64,000 nt of DNA from Citrobacter freundii (GTDB taxonomy: Bacteria; Bacteroidota; Bacteroidia; Chitinophagales; Chitinophagaceae): positions 1 through 64,000 of the forward strand of contig QFQQ01000006.1 of the NCBI GenBank assembly GCA_003243445.1. The letters are read 5' to 3'. This document shows positions 27,360 through 36,950 of this stretch, piece after piece. A model generated the notes under the pieces. The model was not told the origin of the DNA, did not search any database, and saw only the letters and a list, made by a program, of their open reading frames with translations. Numbering within the stretch: the first letter of the stretch is position 1; every line of letters begins with the position of its first letter. The position numbers and the translations under genes were made by a program.

Positions 27360-28012
27360 AGAGTTTCTGTCGCTTATTAGTCTTTAAACTATTGAAAGTA
27401 ATTAGTAACGACAAAATATTTTTTAATGGCAAAGGTAAAGAGCGGCAGAAGGGTAAAATCTATGACAAGTATGGCAGTGCAGGCATGCGATCATGGGATC
27501 CGGTTTGCAAAGTAAAGGATATTGAAAAATGAGGGACTTTCTTTAGTCGGTATAAATAATTGGCAGCATTCAAAACATAATTTTATGATCGTTTTGTCTG
27601 CATCTAGCATAGCAGTTTATCAAATAGCTGCCATTTAAAGCCCGCAAGTGGGCGACTTCCCCGAAGCCGGTGAAAACTCGGATACATACGCACACCGAAC
27701 GCACCGCCTCAGGCAATGATCACGATATCTTTCATAGATGATCAGTCATACGCACCCAACTTATCTTTGATTCATAAACGACATACATGCAAAAGGCCGG
27801 TATAGAGATACCAGCCTTTACATGTTCACATGAGAAAAAACAAATTACCAATATTCCAAAAACATATTTGACAAGGTTACATCAATGAAGTAACCAGTAT
27901 GATCTAGTTGCAGACCCAGCTGTTGGTTCGTTACGTATTTTTCTTTGGGAATAATACGATTTCTTCTTTAGCTGTAGCCATTGGGAAAATATTAACGATG
28001 CGAAAGACCGCT
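27360..28012. other. Gap of about 650 bp with a possible short coding relic
   Basis: No complete gene. At 27425-27532 one frame reads NGKGKERQKGKIYDKYG followed by SAGMRSWDP and then a stop, which looks protein-like and may be another toxin-tip fragment, but it has no start. 27533-27780 shows nothing recognisable. The hairpin at 27791-27819 is listed separately. Confidence 0.4.
27791..27819 (-). terminator. Hairpin, probable terminator of the TlpA-like gene
   Basis: Stem AAAGGCTGGTAT / ATACCGGCCTTTT read on the minus strand (one mismatch, short AGAG-type loop) with TTTT at the 3' side. It lies about 190 bp beyond the stop of the minus-strand thioredoxin gene, so assignment to that gene is likely but not certain. 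Confidence 0.5.
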
Positions 28013-29467
28013 TTATTGTCCAATAAGGTCATTGACTGCTTTCAGGAACGCACTTTCCTCCGAAGGCCTTGGCGCTTTGGCTGTTTTGAGTTCTCCGTTT
28101 TTATTCAATAACATATAGGTGGGAAAACCTTCCACACGATACATACCCATAAACAGTTTTGATGCGTCTTCGGGCAAAAAATAATTTTCTCCATGGAGAT
28201 CTTTCTTTTTTACCAGCGCCTTCCAGTTGTCTGCTTCGGATTGAAGACAGAGGTTGATGAAAGTAATTTTACTTGTATCAGCCCTGGCCTTTAACGATGG
28301 CACATATTCCATTTCCTGCAAACAGGGGACGCACCAGGTGGCATATATGTCCAGGTAAATGATCCTGCCGGGATAGCTCCTGCCGAAGTATTTGAGCATC
28401 TCAACTGCGGGGATCGATGTCAGCGAACCATCGTTGTTCAGATAGACCATGCCATTGATCGGCTTTTCTGTAAAGACCGGATTTCTGGCTACTGCTTCTG
28501 CCTTGCTCAGATATCGATAGGTCTGCTTATCGGAGAATAAACCCTGTATATCTTTCAGCGAATCGAGCAACGAAGGTGATTTTGATAAATAGCTATTCAG
28601 CAAGCTAAAAAGCATATAATCTCTTGACAAAGTTTTCTTTTCTTTCTTCAGCAATACGAGAGTGCGCTCCGCTGCTTCACGATAACGAAGTTGTTGCTGT
28701 AACCTGTAAATATTGCTATCAGTTTTTAATAAAGTGAAAACATAATTGCCCAGATGATAAGGGAACATCATTGAAGCAAAGCCTGACGGTGAATACTGAT
28801 CAAAAAACGGATCTGCAAATAAAGCATGGTTATAATTTATCTTTCCGGTACTGCTGTCTTTTGTTGTGAGAAGATCTGAAGCCCAGTAGGAGACCGTGTA
28901 CCTTAGATCGATGGCCGCCCATTTTTTTACTTCAGGTAATAAATGATTAACTGTTGCGTAACTGTCCAGTGTGGCAACACAGTTATTATAAACAAGCTTA
29001 ACACTATCGAGTAACTGTGCCACTGTTCCCGGTCTGAATGTTTCATTAAAGTGGGTGTTGAAAAATTGATGCCATCGGTTTACCTGCTCACTTTGTCTTG
29101 CATTGTCACCGCTGATGGTCAGCCACCGGAAATCTTTTTCTTTTAAACGTGCGCCGTCAATTGTCAGGTGAACGGAATCGCCGGGCTTTACCAGTAGGTT
29201 GATGAACATATCATTGTACATCACTGTCATATTCTGTGTAGAGATCATTTCTTCTGAAGAGGAGAGTTTATTGTGTTCATCAAACGCGGCGCTTTTCCTG
29301 TTACGGATAAATGGATTGAGAAAGTTGAAGACCATCGCGCGTGGTGTGCTGCTGTCTGCATGTACCAAAGATGCGGTGATAATGACCTGTTTTGGTTTGA
29401 TCGTTTGTGAAAAAGCTGTGGCATAGCAAAGCCAGGCCACCAGGAAAGCCGGTAGTTTACGTGTCAT
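28013..29467 (-). CDS. TlpA/ResA-like thioredoxin-fold protein
   Basis: 484 residues. Signal peptide MTRKLPAFLVAWLCYATAFS. The N-terminal 350 residues are a long helical region of the DUF4369-like type common before TlpA domains in Bacteroidota. The C-terminal thioredoxin domain (about 355-484) has the redox motif WCVPC in LDIYATWCVPCLQEME and the cis-Pro loop EGFPTYMLL. It should act in the periplasm as a thiol-disulfide reductase. It follows a LytTR regulator/kinase pair on the same strand with an 18 bp gap and is probably the third gene of that unit. Its substrate is unknown. Confidence 0.87.
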   Translation of the reverse strand: MTRKLPAFLVAWLCYATAFSQTIKPKQVIITASLVHADSSTPRAMVFNFLNPFIRNRKSAAFDEHNKLSSSEEMISTQNMTVMYNDMFINLLVKPGDSVHLTIDGARLKEKDFRWLTISGDNARQSEQVNRWHQFFNTHFNETFRPGTVAQLLDSVKLVYNNCVATLDSYATVNHLLPEVKKWAAIDLRYTVSYWASDLLTTKDSSTGKINYNHALFADPFFDQYSPSGFASMMFPYHLGNYVFTLLKTDSNIYRLQQQLRYREAAERTLVLLKKEKKTLSRDYMLFSLLNSYLSKSPSLLDSLKDIQGLFSDKQTYRYLSKAEAVARNPVFTEKPINGMVYLNNDGSLTSIPAVEMLKYFGRSYPGRIIYLDIYATWCVPCLQEMEYVPSLKARADTSKITFINLCLQSEADNWKALVKKKDLHGENYFLPEDASKLFMGMYRVEGFPTYMLLNKNGELKTAKAPRPSEESAFLKAVNDLIGQ

Positions 29468-29484
29468 TTTTTTTGTTTGTATGA

Positions 29485-30246
29485 TCAGGGGTGAATGATA
29501 TCGTTCAGCGCTTTCCTGATCGTGTCAAGATGTTGTCTTGAGATCGGGATGCGTGTTTTATCCTGCAGCAATAAAGTGCCGCCATCTTCTTTTAAAAAGC
29601 TTTTTACAAAACGCATGTTCACCAGGTGTGATTGATGCGTACGTTGAAAGTTATGCGGCTTCAATAGCTCGGCATATTCTTTCAGGGTCCTGCTGACCAG
29701 GATCTTCTCCCCGTTGGATAAGAAGAAGCCTGTATAGTTATCAGATGCTTCGCAGCGCACAATGTCTTCCAGTTTTACGTAGTGCGTTTCCTGTAATGTC
29801 GGCAACGCTATGCGTGGAGACTCCTGTTTTGGTCTTTGCAGGTAATCAAGAAGATTGCTGATATTCTGATTTTGATGTCTGGCTGAGATCTTTGCCTCTG
29901 CTTTTTTTACCGCCTGTATCAGCTCATTCACATCAAGCGGCTTTAACAAATAATCAAGTGCGGAGAATTTGATGGCTTGTATGCCATACTGATCATAAGC
30001 CGTTACGAAGATCACTTCAAAGTTGATCTTATCCAGTGAACGTAATACATCAAATCCTGACTTGCCGGGCATTTGTATGTCAAGAAAAACGAGATCGGGG
30101 GCGATTTCCTGTATGAGATGCACTGCTTCGATTCCCGAGTTTGCGGAGCCTGCGGAAATAAGTTCAGGGCAATGTGTCTTTAGCAGGAATTGAAGGTTGG
30201 CAACATTGTTTGCTTCATCATCAATGATTACGTATCGGATATTCAT
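29485..30246 (-). CDS. LytTR-family response regulator
   Basis: 253 residues. The receiver domain (1-120) has IIDDE acidic pocket residues, phospho-acceptor D56 in LVFLDIQMPG and the conserved Lys in LLKPLD. The LytTR DNA-binding domain (about 150-250) shows YVKLEDIVRCEASDNYT and FQRTHQSHLVNMRFV. The ATG at 30246 was chosen; it overlaps the kinase stop by one base (TGATG). The upstream TTG adds only three residues. It forms a pair with the kinase encoded immediately before. Confidence 0.93.
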   Translation of the reverse strand: MNIRYVIIDDEANNVANLQFLLKTHCPELISAGSANSGIEAVHLIQEIAPDLVFLDIQMPGKSGFDVLRSLDKINFEVIFVTAYDQYGIQAIKFSALDYLLKPLDVNELIQAVKKAEAKISARHQNQNISNLLDYLQRPKQESPRIALPTLQETHYVKLEDIVRCEASDNYTGFFLSNGEKILVSRTLKEYAELLKPHNFQRTHQSHLVNMRFVKSFLKEDGGTLLLQDKTRIPISRQHLDTIRKALNDIIHP

Positions 30247-31982
30247 CAGAGCCAATTGTTTAAGGTGATCGTGATCTGTGTTCCGCTACCGGATGTTTCC
30301 AGGTCCATTATAAAAGGATTGCTCGGATAAAGGCTATTCAGCAAACCGATCCGTTCCCGGCTTAATCTCAACCCAAAGCCATCGGCGGGTACTGCGGGGT
30401 CGAAGCCCCTGCCGTTATCCTCTATCACCAGTTGAAGGTTTTTTCCCGTTTGTCTGGCCATCAGCCGGATCATCCCGTCTTTCTTACCGGCGATGCCATG
30501 TTTCACCGCGTTTTCGATTAACGGTTGCAGCAGCATTGGCGGCACTTCAATATTGGTTGGTTGCAGTGTATGGTCCATCAGCAGTTCATATGAAAAGCCA
30601 AATCTAAGCTGTTCCATCTGTAAATAGTTCGCGGCGATCTGCCATTCATCTTCGAGGCTGATCATCTCCTTATCGCTGCTGTCCAACGCGGCGCGTGTAA
30701 GTGAGGCGAACTTTGTGAGATAATGATTGGCTTCATTGGTCGCCTGCTGATTCATCAAATGCTGGATGGATGAAAGCGCATTAAAAATAAAATGCGGGTT
30801 CAGCTGGGATTGCACGCTTTTCAATTTCAATTGTGCCGTTTCTTTTTGTTGAGCCAGTCTTTTTATCATCCTGCGCGTAGCCCTTCGATAAACCCAAAAG
30901 CTGATCAGCAGCGCAAACAGGGTAATGCCCAAACCAAGAAATAATCTTTTTATCAATGCTGTATTGGTGGCAGGCTTTACCGTTTCAAAAGGGATACGTA
31001 ATAATTGCGATTCATTCCAATCCGGGATCTTTTGTTGTCGCTGATATACGAGTTCATATTTTCCCGGCCGTGCAAAGTTTTCATGATCGATCGAAAAGTA
31101 TCCGTGATTGTCTACCATTCCCAGCGACAGTGTATCCGTTCTGTCTGCAATATGCCGGATCAGGTGTACTGAATACACGCGCGATTCTTCATTCCTTAAC
31201 TGGAAAGTAATATAGCGGACACTGTCTGACGGGAAGCGAAAATCTTCAGGAACTCCCGTCTGTTTATTGAATTGGGTGGCATAACCGTGATTGAGTGAAG
31301 GATAAGCCAGGTTAAAATAATTGCCGGGAACTGCAAAAATGATCTGCTCCAATTGTGGTTTGAGGTTCGAGCGCCAGTCAAACACCACACCTTCCCTGAT
31401 CGCATAGTTTTTTACATTGTACACTTCTACAATGATCCATTTCCCGGGATAATTAAACCGTCCAATAAACCCGAACGGTTTCTTTGCACCATAATCTTTC
31501 CTGAGATCGGTAACCGGTGACCAGGGAACAAGCTCAACGCTGTCATTCTGCACAACATGATAACGATAGTCGCGATAATTTGAATCATTGATCCCCATTG
31601 CCACCAATATTGCATCTGAACTATCCTGTATAAGAAAGGAGTAGTATTGCTGCGAAATGGATGATACCACCGCTGAATGGAAGTGCGTAAGATCAGGGTT
31701 CAGTTTTACGCCCAGCATTGCCGCGCTCATGGGCGTAGTGGCAGTTACATCCTCCTTGCTGGTGCTTATCTTGTCGAATATGGTATAAACAGCCGTATCC
31801 GGAATGGCTATATACACCGGTTGCCGGACCATATTCGTTTTTTCTGTTGTGTTCATATTGAACAGAAAAGAATGACCGAAGCGGGAGATGCTGCTGTCCT
31901 GGGCGTTGGAGACCAGCGGCATCCATTGCAGCATCAGCAGAATGGCGATAAGGAACGCTATATATTTCTGGCGAAGTATCAT
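30246..31982 (-). CDS. Sensor histidine kinase with periplasmic sensor domain
   Basis: 578 residues from the ATG at 31982 (MILRQKYIAFLIAILLMLQW), a clear signal/TM start. The frame stays open further upstream, but that part reads through intergenic DNA toward the TCGATG-word repeat and is rich in Ser/Pro/His, so I exclude it. About 310 residues of periplasmic domain follow, then one TM (LFLGLGITLFALLISFWVYR), a short coiled linker, the H-box LNPHFIFNALSSIQHL, N-box VPPMLLQPLIENAVKHG and G-box IEDNGRGFDP. It belongs to the same His_kinase/HATPase class as the kinase at the left edge, and is translationally coupled to its LytTR partner. Confidence 0.92.
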   Translation of the reverse strand: MILRQKYIAFLIAILLMLQWMPLVSNAQDSSISRFGHSFLFNMNTTEKTNMVRQPVYIAIPDTAVYTIFDKISTSKEDVTATTPMSAAMLGVKLNPDLTHFHSAVVSSISQQYYSFLIQDSSDAILVAMGINDSNYRDYRYHVVQNDSVELVPWSPVTDLRKDYGAKKPFGFIGRFNYPGKWIIVEVYNVKNYAIREGVVFDWRSNLKPQLEQIIFAVPGNYFNLAYPSLNHGYATQFNKQTGVPEDFRFPSDSVRYITFQLRNEESRVYSVHLIRHIADRTDTLSLGMVDNHGYFSIDHENFARPGKYELVYQRQQKIPDWNESQLLRIPFETVKPATNTALIKRLFLGLGITLFALLISFWVYRRATRRMIKRLAQQKETAQLKLKSVQSQLNPHFIFNALSSIQHLMNQQATNEANHYLTKFASLTRAALDSSDKEMISLEDEWQIAANYLQMEQLRFGFSYELLMDHTLQPTNIEVPPMLLQPLIENAVKHGIAGKKDGMIRLMARQTGKNLQLVIEDNGRGFDPAVPADGFGLRLSRERIGLLNSLYPSNPFIMDLETSGSGTQITITLNNWL

Positions 31983-32075
31983 GATGCAAACATATTCAGA
32001 AATCGGGGTTGAAAATTGGTGAACGAGTAGCTGGGGTGTTTGGGTGAGGATTGGTTGAGCGGGGAGAGAGAGGGG

Positions 32076-32223
32076 CGATGTTCGATGATCGATGGTCGAT
32101 GGTAGATCGTCGTGGCTGTCTGAAGCCAACCTGGAATATGAGAATGGTTGAATTCCGTTTATAGATTACAGCATGAGGTCGACGATCGACCATCGAACAT
32201 CGACCATCGAACATCGGTCGATG
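32076..32223. repeat. TCGATG-word inverted repeat (family b), copy 1
   Basis: Left arm 32076-32112 has tandem words TTCGATGA/TCGATGG; right arm 32175-32223 has CATCGAAC/CATCGACC words in reverse complement. The core contains GGAAT...ATTCC. It separates the kinase from the glycosylase gene. Confidence 0.8.
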
Positions 32224-32258
32224 AAAAGTGAAAGGATTGTCCTATGAAGGATTATCAC

Positions 32259-32930
32259 CTAAGGAATAATATCCTTTTCTTTTTGGCCACTTTCCATAAG
32301 CTGTTTTTTCCCACGTGTTGAAAGATAATAATGCCACAGGATCATTGTTGCAACTGTTCGATAGGGCTTCCATTTTGAGGCGAGTCTTATGATCTTCTCC
32401 TTTTCCGTGTCTTTCGGAAGTTTCATGACCTGCTTCAATGCGTTCACGGCCGCAAGATCTCCGATAGGGAAGTGGTCAGTTCTTTGCAGAACGAACATCA
32501 GGTAAATATCCACCGTCCAGTTGCCTATACCTTTTAATGAAACCAGCTGGGTCCTCACTTCATCATCTTCCAGCTTTTCCAGTTTACTGAGAACGATCTT
32601 TTTTGAAGCAAGGGCTTCGGCAAGCGCACGGGCATAGATCGTTTTTTGCCGGCTGAAATAACAGGCTTTCAATTCTTCATCCGTTAGTTTCAGCAAGGCG
32701 GCGGGTGTCACTTTCCCTAATTTTTCCTTCAACTTATTTAATGCAGCAAGTGCAGATGCCAGGGACACCTGTTGCTCGAGGATGATATGGATCAGTGATT
32801 CAAAACTGTTTGGGCGGGTCCACATCGGCGGATAACCGTATGTTTGGACGATAGACCGCAGTGCGCGGTCTTTGGCGGCCAGCTCATCGCAGATGGAGTG
32901 AAAATTGTTTTTGGAGAAGGACGAGATCAC
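32259..32930 (-). CDS. HhH-GPD DNA glycosylase, AlkA type
   Basis: 223 residues. DNA-3-methyladenine glycosylase II-like base excision enzyme that removes alkylated bases. Helix-hairpin-helix motif LVSLKGIGNWTVDIYLMF, followed by the catalytic Asp region FPIGDLAAVNAL and the C-terminal WKPYRTVATMILWHYY typical of the family. No iron-sulfur Cys cluster, consistent with AlkA rather than Nth/MutY. It lacks the N-terminal AlkA_N domain, so it is the short form. The start is a GTG at 32930; I see no in-frame ATG giving a better N-terminus. Confidence 0.9.
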   Translation of the reverse strand: MISSFSKNNFHSICDELAAKDRALRSIVQTYGYPPMWTRPNSFESLIHIILEQQVSLASALAALNKLKEKLGKVTPAALLKLTDEELKACYFSRQKTIYARALAEALASKKIVLSKLEKLEDDEVRTQLVSLKGIGNWTVDIYLMFVLQRTDHFPIGDLAAVNALKQVMKLPKDTEKEKIIRLASKWKPYRTVATMILWHYYLSTRGKKQLMESGQKEKDIIP

Positions 32931-33094
32931 GATTTTTTTCGGAAGGTAATTTATTAATCTTTTTCCGTCAGATAAGAGAACTTTTCGCTTGCCACCTCAA
33001 TTTTGCGATACGGAAGTGCAGGTCAGTCTATATTTGTGTTATCAGAAATATTCCGAAGATCAGAATGAGATAACAGATCTTATACTGTCTTCCC

Positions 33095-33135
33095 GTTCTT
33101 CCCGGCTTCCCGGTAAAAATTAAGCCGGGAAGAAC
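33095..33135. repeat. Perfect 14-bp inverted repeat (family h)
   Basis: GTTCTTCCCGGCTT (33095-33108) and AAGCCGGGAAGAAC (33122-33135) around a 13-base loop. Extra TTCCCG words lie just left. It lies between the divergent glycosylase and acetyltransferase genes, so it is not a simple terminator. Confidence 0.65.
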
Positions 33136-33281
33136 AGCATGCCGGTAAATCCCGATATCTGCTTCAGTTGTTCCCGAATGAGAAGCGGACTTACAGAATT
33201 GAATGTTTCAGAAGAAACATATCAGGAATTAAAAACCATTTTACGATCAGTTGGTCATCCTATCGAAGAATAAATGCTTTT

Positions 33282-33845
33282 ATGGAACGATTTCCTTCAA
33301 TAGAAACGGAGAGATTATTGCTGAACAGGTTGACGGCAGAAGATGTTCCTGCAATAACACAATTTGCCGATAATCCTAACATCGCCAGCCGGACATTGAA
33401 TCTTCCGCATCCGTATGCAGAAAAAGATGCGTTATTCTGGATCAGTATGGCGGAACATGGATTTAAGTCAGGTAGCAATTTCATCTTCGCGATCCGGTTA
33501 AGGAAAACCGGCGGATTCATTGGTGGTATGGGATTGGCGCCGGAGCCGGAATTCTCGCGTGCCGAGATCGGCTACTGGCTTGCCGAACCGTTCTGGAATC
33601 AGGGATTTGCAACAGAAGCTCTCGCAGCGATGATCCGTTTTGGTTTTGAACAATTGCAGCTGAATAAATTGTGCGCATCGCATTTCAAAACAAATCCAGC
33701 TTCAGGAAGGGTGATGGAGAAGTGTGGAATGATAAAGGAAGGAGAACTAAAAGAGCATGTGAAGAAGAAGGATGTGTATCACGATATGGTGGTGTACGGG
33801 CTGACGAGGAAGGATTATTTCAACTGGGATCATTTAGGGAAGTAA
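33282..33845 (+). CDS. GNAT-family N-acetyltransferase, RimJ/RimL-like
   Basis: 187 residues from the ATG at 33282 (MERFPSIETERLLLNRL, the usual RimJ-type opening). Motif A acetyl-CoA loop region is EIGYWLAEPFWNQGFATEAL, and the C-terminal motif is NKLCASHFKTNPASGRVMEKCGM. Such enzymes acetylate ribosomal protein N-termini, amino acids or small amines; the substrate here is not predictable. Upstream in-frame sequence is not protein-like, so the longer frame was trimmed. Confidence 0.9.
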   Translation: MERFPSIETERLLLNRLTAEDVPAITQFADNPNIASRTLNLPHPYAEKDALFWISMAEHGFKSGSNFIFAIRLRKTGGFIGGMGLAPEPEFSRAEIGYWLAEPFWNQGFATEALAAMIRFGFEQLQLNKLCASHFKTNPASGRVMEKCGMIKEGELKEHVKKKDVYHDMVVYGLTRKDYFNWDHLGK

Positions 33846-33911
33846 AAAGTTGGTGCCAGGCTTCGGTTTCTCAGACCTTGAACTGCCTCAAATATTCACA
33901 ACATATCAATA

Positions 33912-33941
33912 AAAAAGGGAAGGTTTTGAAACCTTCCCTTC
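33912..33941 (-). terminator. Terminator of tRNA-Gln
   Basis: Perfect stem AAGGGAAGGTTT / AAACCTTCCCTT followed on the minus strand by TTTTT. It ends 5 bp after the tRNA 3' end and can also stop the convergent acetyltransferase transcript. Confidence 0.8.
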
Positions 33942-33945
33942 CGAG

Positions 33946-34016
33946 TTGACCCATAAGGATTCGAACCTTAAAAAACTGAACCAAAATCAGTTGTGTTACC
34001 ATTACACCATGGGTCA
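33946..34016 (-). tRNA. tRNA-Gln(TTG)
   Basis: 71 nt cloverleaf on the minus strand: acceptor TGACCCA/TGGGTCA, D-arm GTGTAATGGTAACAC, anticodon arm with loop TTTTGGT (anticodon TTG), T-arm AAGGTTCGAATCCTT. No CCA is encoded. Confidence 0.95.
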
Positions 34017-34050
34017 ATCCGTTTTCCCAGTCCTTTCAGATTTGGGAGTG

Positions 34051-34082
34051 CAAAAATAGGGTTTAGTGTTATTTCTCCCAAA
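34051..34082 (-). promoter_or_regulatory. Bacteroidota-type promoter for tRNA-Gln
   Basis: On the minus strand TTTG, 20 bp, then TATTTTTG, an exact match to the TTTG-N19-21-TAnnTTTG consensus, lies 34 bp before the tRNA 5' end. Confidence 0.75.
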
Positions 34083-34105
34083 AGGTTTTTGAGAAAAATT
34101 AAAAC

Positions 34106-36751
34106 TTAGTCCTGGCGGCTGAAACTTCCCGCTGAGGCATTTTCCCGTTCCTTCAGCTCCCTGATCTTATCCAGGGCGCCTGCCACCACATCGCACATGA
34201 TCGTGTAAAGCGCGCCCTGCCTTGGATGGGCATAAATATATTCAAGCGCCTCGTTCTCATCGGCGATCACCATCACCGGTAGTGATGGATTGATAGATTC
34301 GATCCCTTCTTTCAGGAGGGCGATGATCTCCTCGGCGGTGCGGCCACGCAGATTTTTGTCGCAGCGGATAATGATCTCATCAAAATATTGCGCTGAGATC
34401 TCACCCAGTTCGCGGATATCGCTATCCCGGCGATCACCCGTGCCTGAGATCACGCCGACCCGCGTCTGGTAATCGAGTTTGCTGACAAAATCACATAGTA
34501 ATTTTAATCCATGTGGATTATGTGCAAAGTCAGCCAGTATACTGTAATTCCTGAAATGGAAAAAATTCAACCTGCCCGGCGTTTGCGAAGAGGAAGGAAT
34601 AAATGTGCTCAGCGCGGCGCGGATATCTTCGATCGTGATATCCCGGAATAAATAAGTTGCCAGCACAGATGGCAGACAATTCTGCACATTATGGATCGCT
34701 TTTCCTTCAAATGTCAGCGGGATATCTTTTACCGGCATCACCCGGATCTTCCAGGTGCCTTTCATGATGCTTACATACCCGTTCTCAAACACAGCCGCCA
34801 GCCCGCCTTTTGCGCAATGTTTTTTTATACGCGGATTATTTTCATCCATGCTGAACAGGGCAACATTGCAATCAAGCCCTTCCTTCATTTTATAGACAAG
34901 GTCATCATCCGCATTCAGGATCGCATAGCCATGCGGGAAAACTGTTTCCGGCAGCACCGCTTTCACTTTCGCCATTTGCTCCAGTGTATGAATACCGCCA
35001 AGCCCCATGTGATCAGCGGCGACATTCGTGACGATCGCCACATCGCAATGCTGGAATGCAAGACCCGATTTTAAAATCCCGCCTCTAGCACATTCAAGCA
35101 CTGCGAAATCGACCGTTGGATCTTTTAATACAAAAGATGAACTGACAGGACCGGTGCAATCACCTTTCATCATCAGTTGATTTTGTATATAAACCCCGTC
35201 ACTGGTGGTGTAACCAACTTTCTTGCCCGCGTTTTTAGCGATATGTGCCGTTAACCTGGTCGTGGTTGTTTTCCCATTCGTACCTGTTATTGCGATGATC
35301 GGGATCCTGCCGGCACTGCCTTTTGGAAATAACATATCCACCACAGGCTCGGCTACATTTCTTGGCAGGCCTTCGGATGGTTCGATATGCATGCGGAAGC
35401 CTGGCGCTGCATTTACCTCAAGTATTGCACCGCCATTTTCCGTAACGGGCGTGCGGAGATCGGCGGCCATAATATCGATACCGCAGATATCCAATCCGAT
35501 GATCCGTGCAATTCTCTCACACATAAAAATATTCGCCGGGTGCACTTCATCTGTTACGTCTGTAGAAGTTCCGCCGGTAGAGAGATTGGCTGTTGGTTTT
35601 AGTAAGACCAATTCGCCTTTTGGCGGAACGGTGTCAAGCGTATAATTCTTTTCATCCAGCATTTTCTGGGTGAAATCGTCGATCGTGATCTGGGTCAGTA
35701 CTTTTTCATGGCCATAGCCGCGGCGGGGGTCCTGATTGGTCGTATCGATCAGTGTGCGGATCGTATTCACCCCATCACCCACTACAGACGCAGGCGTGCG
35801 CAATGCTGCGCAAACAAATTTGTAATTGATCACGAGGCAACGGAAATCGAAGCCGGTGATAAATTTTTCAACGATCACTGTGCGGCCATATTGTTTTGCC
35901 GCTTCAAGCGCTTTCACTGCCTGTTCCCAGGTGGTGATATTCGTCGTATTGCCTTTTCCATGATTGCCATCGATGGGTTTGATCACAAGCGGGTAGCCAA
36001 ATTTTTCTACGGCTTCTTTCAATCCTTCTTCGGTCCTGATCACCGTTCCTCTTGGCACGGGGATCTCCGCAGCGCCAAGCAGGTTTTTTGTTTCTTCCTT
36101 ATCGCATGCAATATCCACTGCAATATTGGATGTGGTGGACGCAATCGTTGCCCTGATCCTTTTCTGGTGCACGCCATAACCAAGTTGTACAAGACTTTGT
36201 TTGTTCAAACGGATATAGGGAATGCCACGTTTTGCTGCTTCATCCACAATACAACCGGTGGATGGGCCAAGCCTGGTATCTTCCCTGATCTCGCGCATTG
36301 CCTGTATATCCGGAATTATATCATAAGGATGATCATTGATCAATGCTTCTGCGATCCGTACAGCGGCTTTCGCCGCATAGATGCCCGCATCTTCTTCTAT
36401 ATAATCAAATACTACGGAGTATACACCTTCACGTTCGCCTGTGCTGCGTGTCCGGCCGAAGCCGCAATCCATGCCTGCCAGCGTTTGGATCTCCAGTGCG
36501 ATATGTTCGATCACATGTCCCATCCAGGTGCCTTCTTCCACGCGGCTGAAAAAACCGCCGGGTACGCCCTCACTGCACCGGTGTTCATGCAGGCTCGGCA
36601 ACAATTTCTCCAGTCTTTCCCTGAATCCCGGGATCGTATTGGTAGGCCGCTGTTCCATTTCTTCCAGGTCCAGCTTCATCTGTATCAGCTTCGGGCGGCG
36701 CACACTCCAGTAATTTGGCCCGCGAAGCACTTTTATTTCAAGAATTTTCAT
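34106..36751 (-). CDS. cphA: Cyanophycin synthetase
   Basis: 881 residues, the standard length. Polymerises Asp and Arg into cyanophycin (multi-L-arginyl-poly-L-aspartate), an insoluble cytoplasmic nitrogen store. Order: N-terminal domain with GTWMGHVIEHIALELQ-type motif (residues 74-89), ATP-grasp domain (about 215-480; VIKPIDGNHGKGNTT, EVNAAPGFRMH) for Asp addition, and a Mur-ligase domain with P-loop GTNGKTTTT (490-498) and SVLATYL/DFAHNPHGL for Arg addition. It is divergent from a PLP-enzyme gene, a permease and cyanophycinase, so the whole locus handles one polymer. No primer-dependence feature can be read from sequence. Confidence 0.96.
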   Translation of the reverse strand: MKILEIKVLRGPNYWSVRRPKLIQMKLDLEEMEQRPTNTIPGFRERLEKLLPSLHEHRCSEGVPGGFFSRVEEGTWMGHVIEHIALEIQTLAGMDCGFGRTRSTGEREGVYSVVFDYIEEDAGIYAAKAAVRIAEALINDHPYDIIPDIQAMREIREDTRLGPSTGCIVDEAAKRGIPYIRLNKQSLVQLGYGVHQKRIRATIASTTSNIAVDIACDKEETKNLLGAAEIPVPRGTVIRTEEGLKEAVEKFGYPLVIKPIDGNHGKGNTTNITTWEQAVKALEAAKQYGRTVIVEKFITGFDFRCLVINYKFVCAALRTPASVVGDGVNTIRTLIDTTNQDPRRGYGHEKVLTQITIDDFTQKMLDEKNYTLDTVPPKGELVLLKPTANLSTGGTSTDVTDEVHPANIFMCERIARIIGLDICGIDIMAADLRTPVTENGGAILEVNAAPGFRMHIEPSEGLPRNVAEPVVDMLFPKGSAGRIPIIAITGTNGKTTTTRLTAHIAKNAGKKVGYTTSDGVYIQNQLMMKGDCTGPVSSSFVLKDPTVDFAVLECARGGILKSGLAFQHCDVAIVTNVAADHMGLGGIHTLEQMAKVKAVLPETVFPHGYAILNADDDLVYKMKEGLDCNVALFSMDENNPRIKKHCAKGGLAAVFENGYVSIMKGTWKIRVMPVKDIPLTFEGKAIHNVQNCLPSVLATYLFRDITIEDIRAALSTFIPSSSQTPGRLNFFHFRNYSILADFAHNPHGLKLLCDFVSKLDYQTRVGVISGTGDRRDSDIRELGEISAQYFDEIIIRCDKNLRGRTAEEIIALLKEGIESINPSLPVMVIADENEALEYIYAHPRQGALYTIMCDVVAGALDKIRELKERENASAGSFSRQD

Positions 36752-36809
36752 GCGTGGTGATTGTTTGTCGGAAGTTAGTTGTTTTTAGGGAGACCACCGA
36801 CAATGGGAT

Positions 36810-36892
36810 CGGTGGTCGATGTTCGATGGTCGAAGGTCGATAGCAGTCCGTCATTCGGAAACATCTGTCGACCATCGAACATCGAACATCGC
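36810..36892. repeat. TCGATG-word inverted repeat (family b), copy 2
   Basis: Left arm 36810-36841 (GGTCGATGTTCGATGGTCGA style words), right arm 36867-36892 (TCGACCATCGAACATCGAAC). It sits between cphA and the PLP-enzyme gene. Copy 3 lies on the other side of the PLP gene. Confidence 0.8.
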
Positions 36893-36950
36893 TGTGCCAA
36901 ACCGCTCGCGACTCCCAACTAAATTGTACATTAGCAAAAACCATACAGCC

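Noticed and set aside
32076..32223. Possible CRISPR array because of regularly repeated words
   Set aside because: The words are 7-12 bp, contiguous and inverted, without unique spacers of constant length and without cas genes.
35708..36760. 350-codon open frame on the plus strand opposite cphA
   Set aside because: It is the antisense shadow of the conserved cyanophycin synthetase frame, Cys/His/Phe rich with no motifs.
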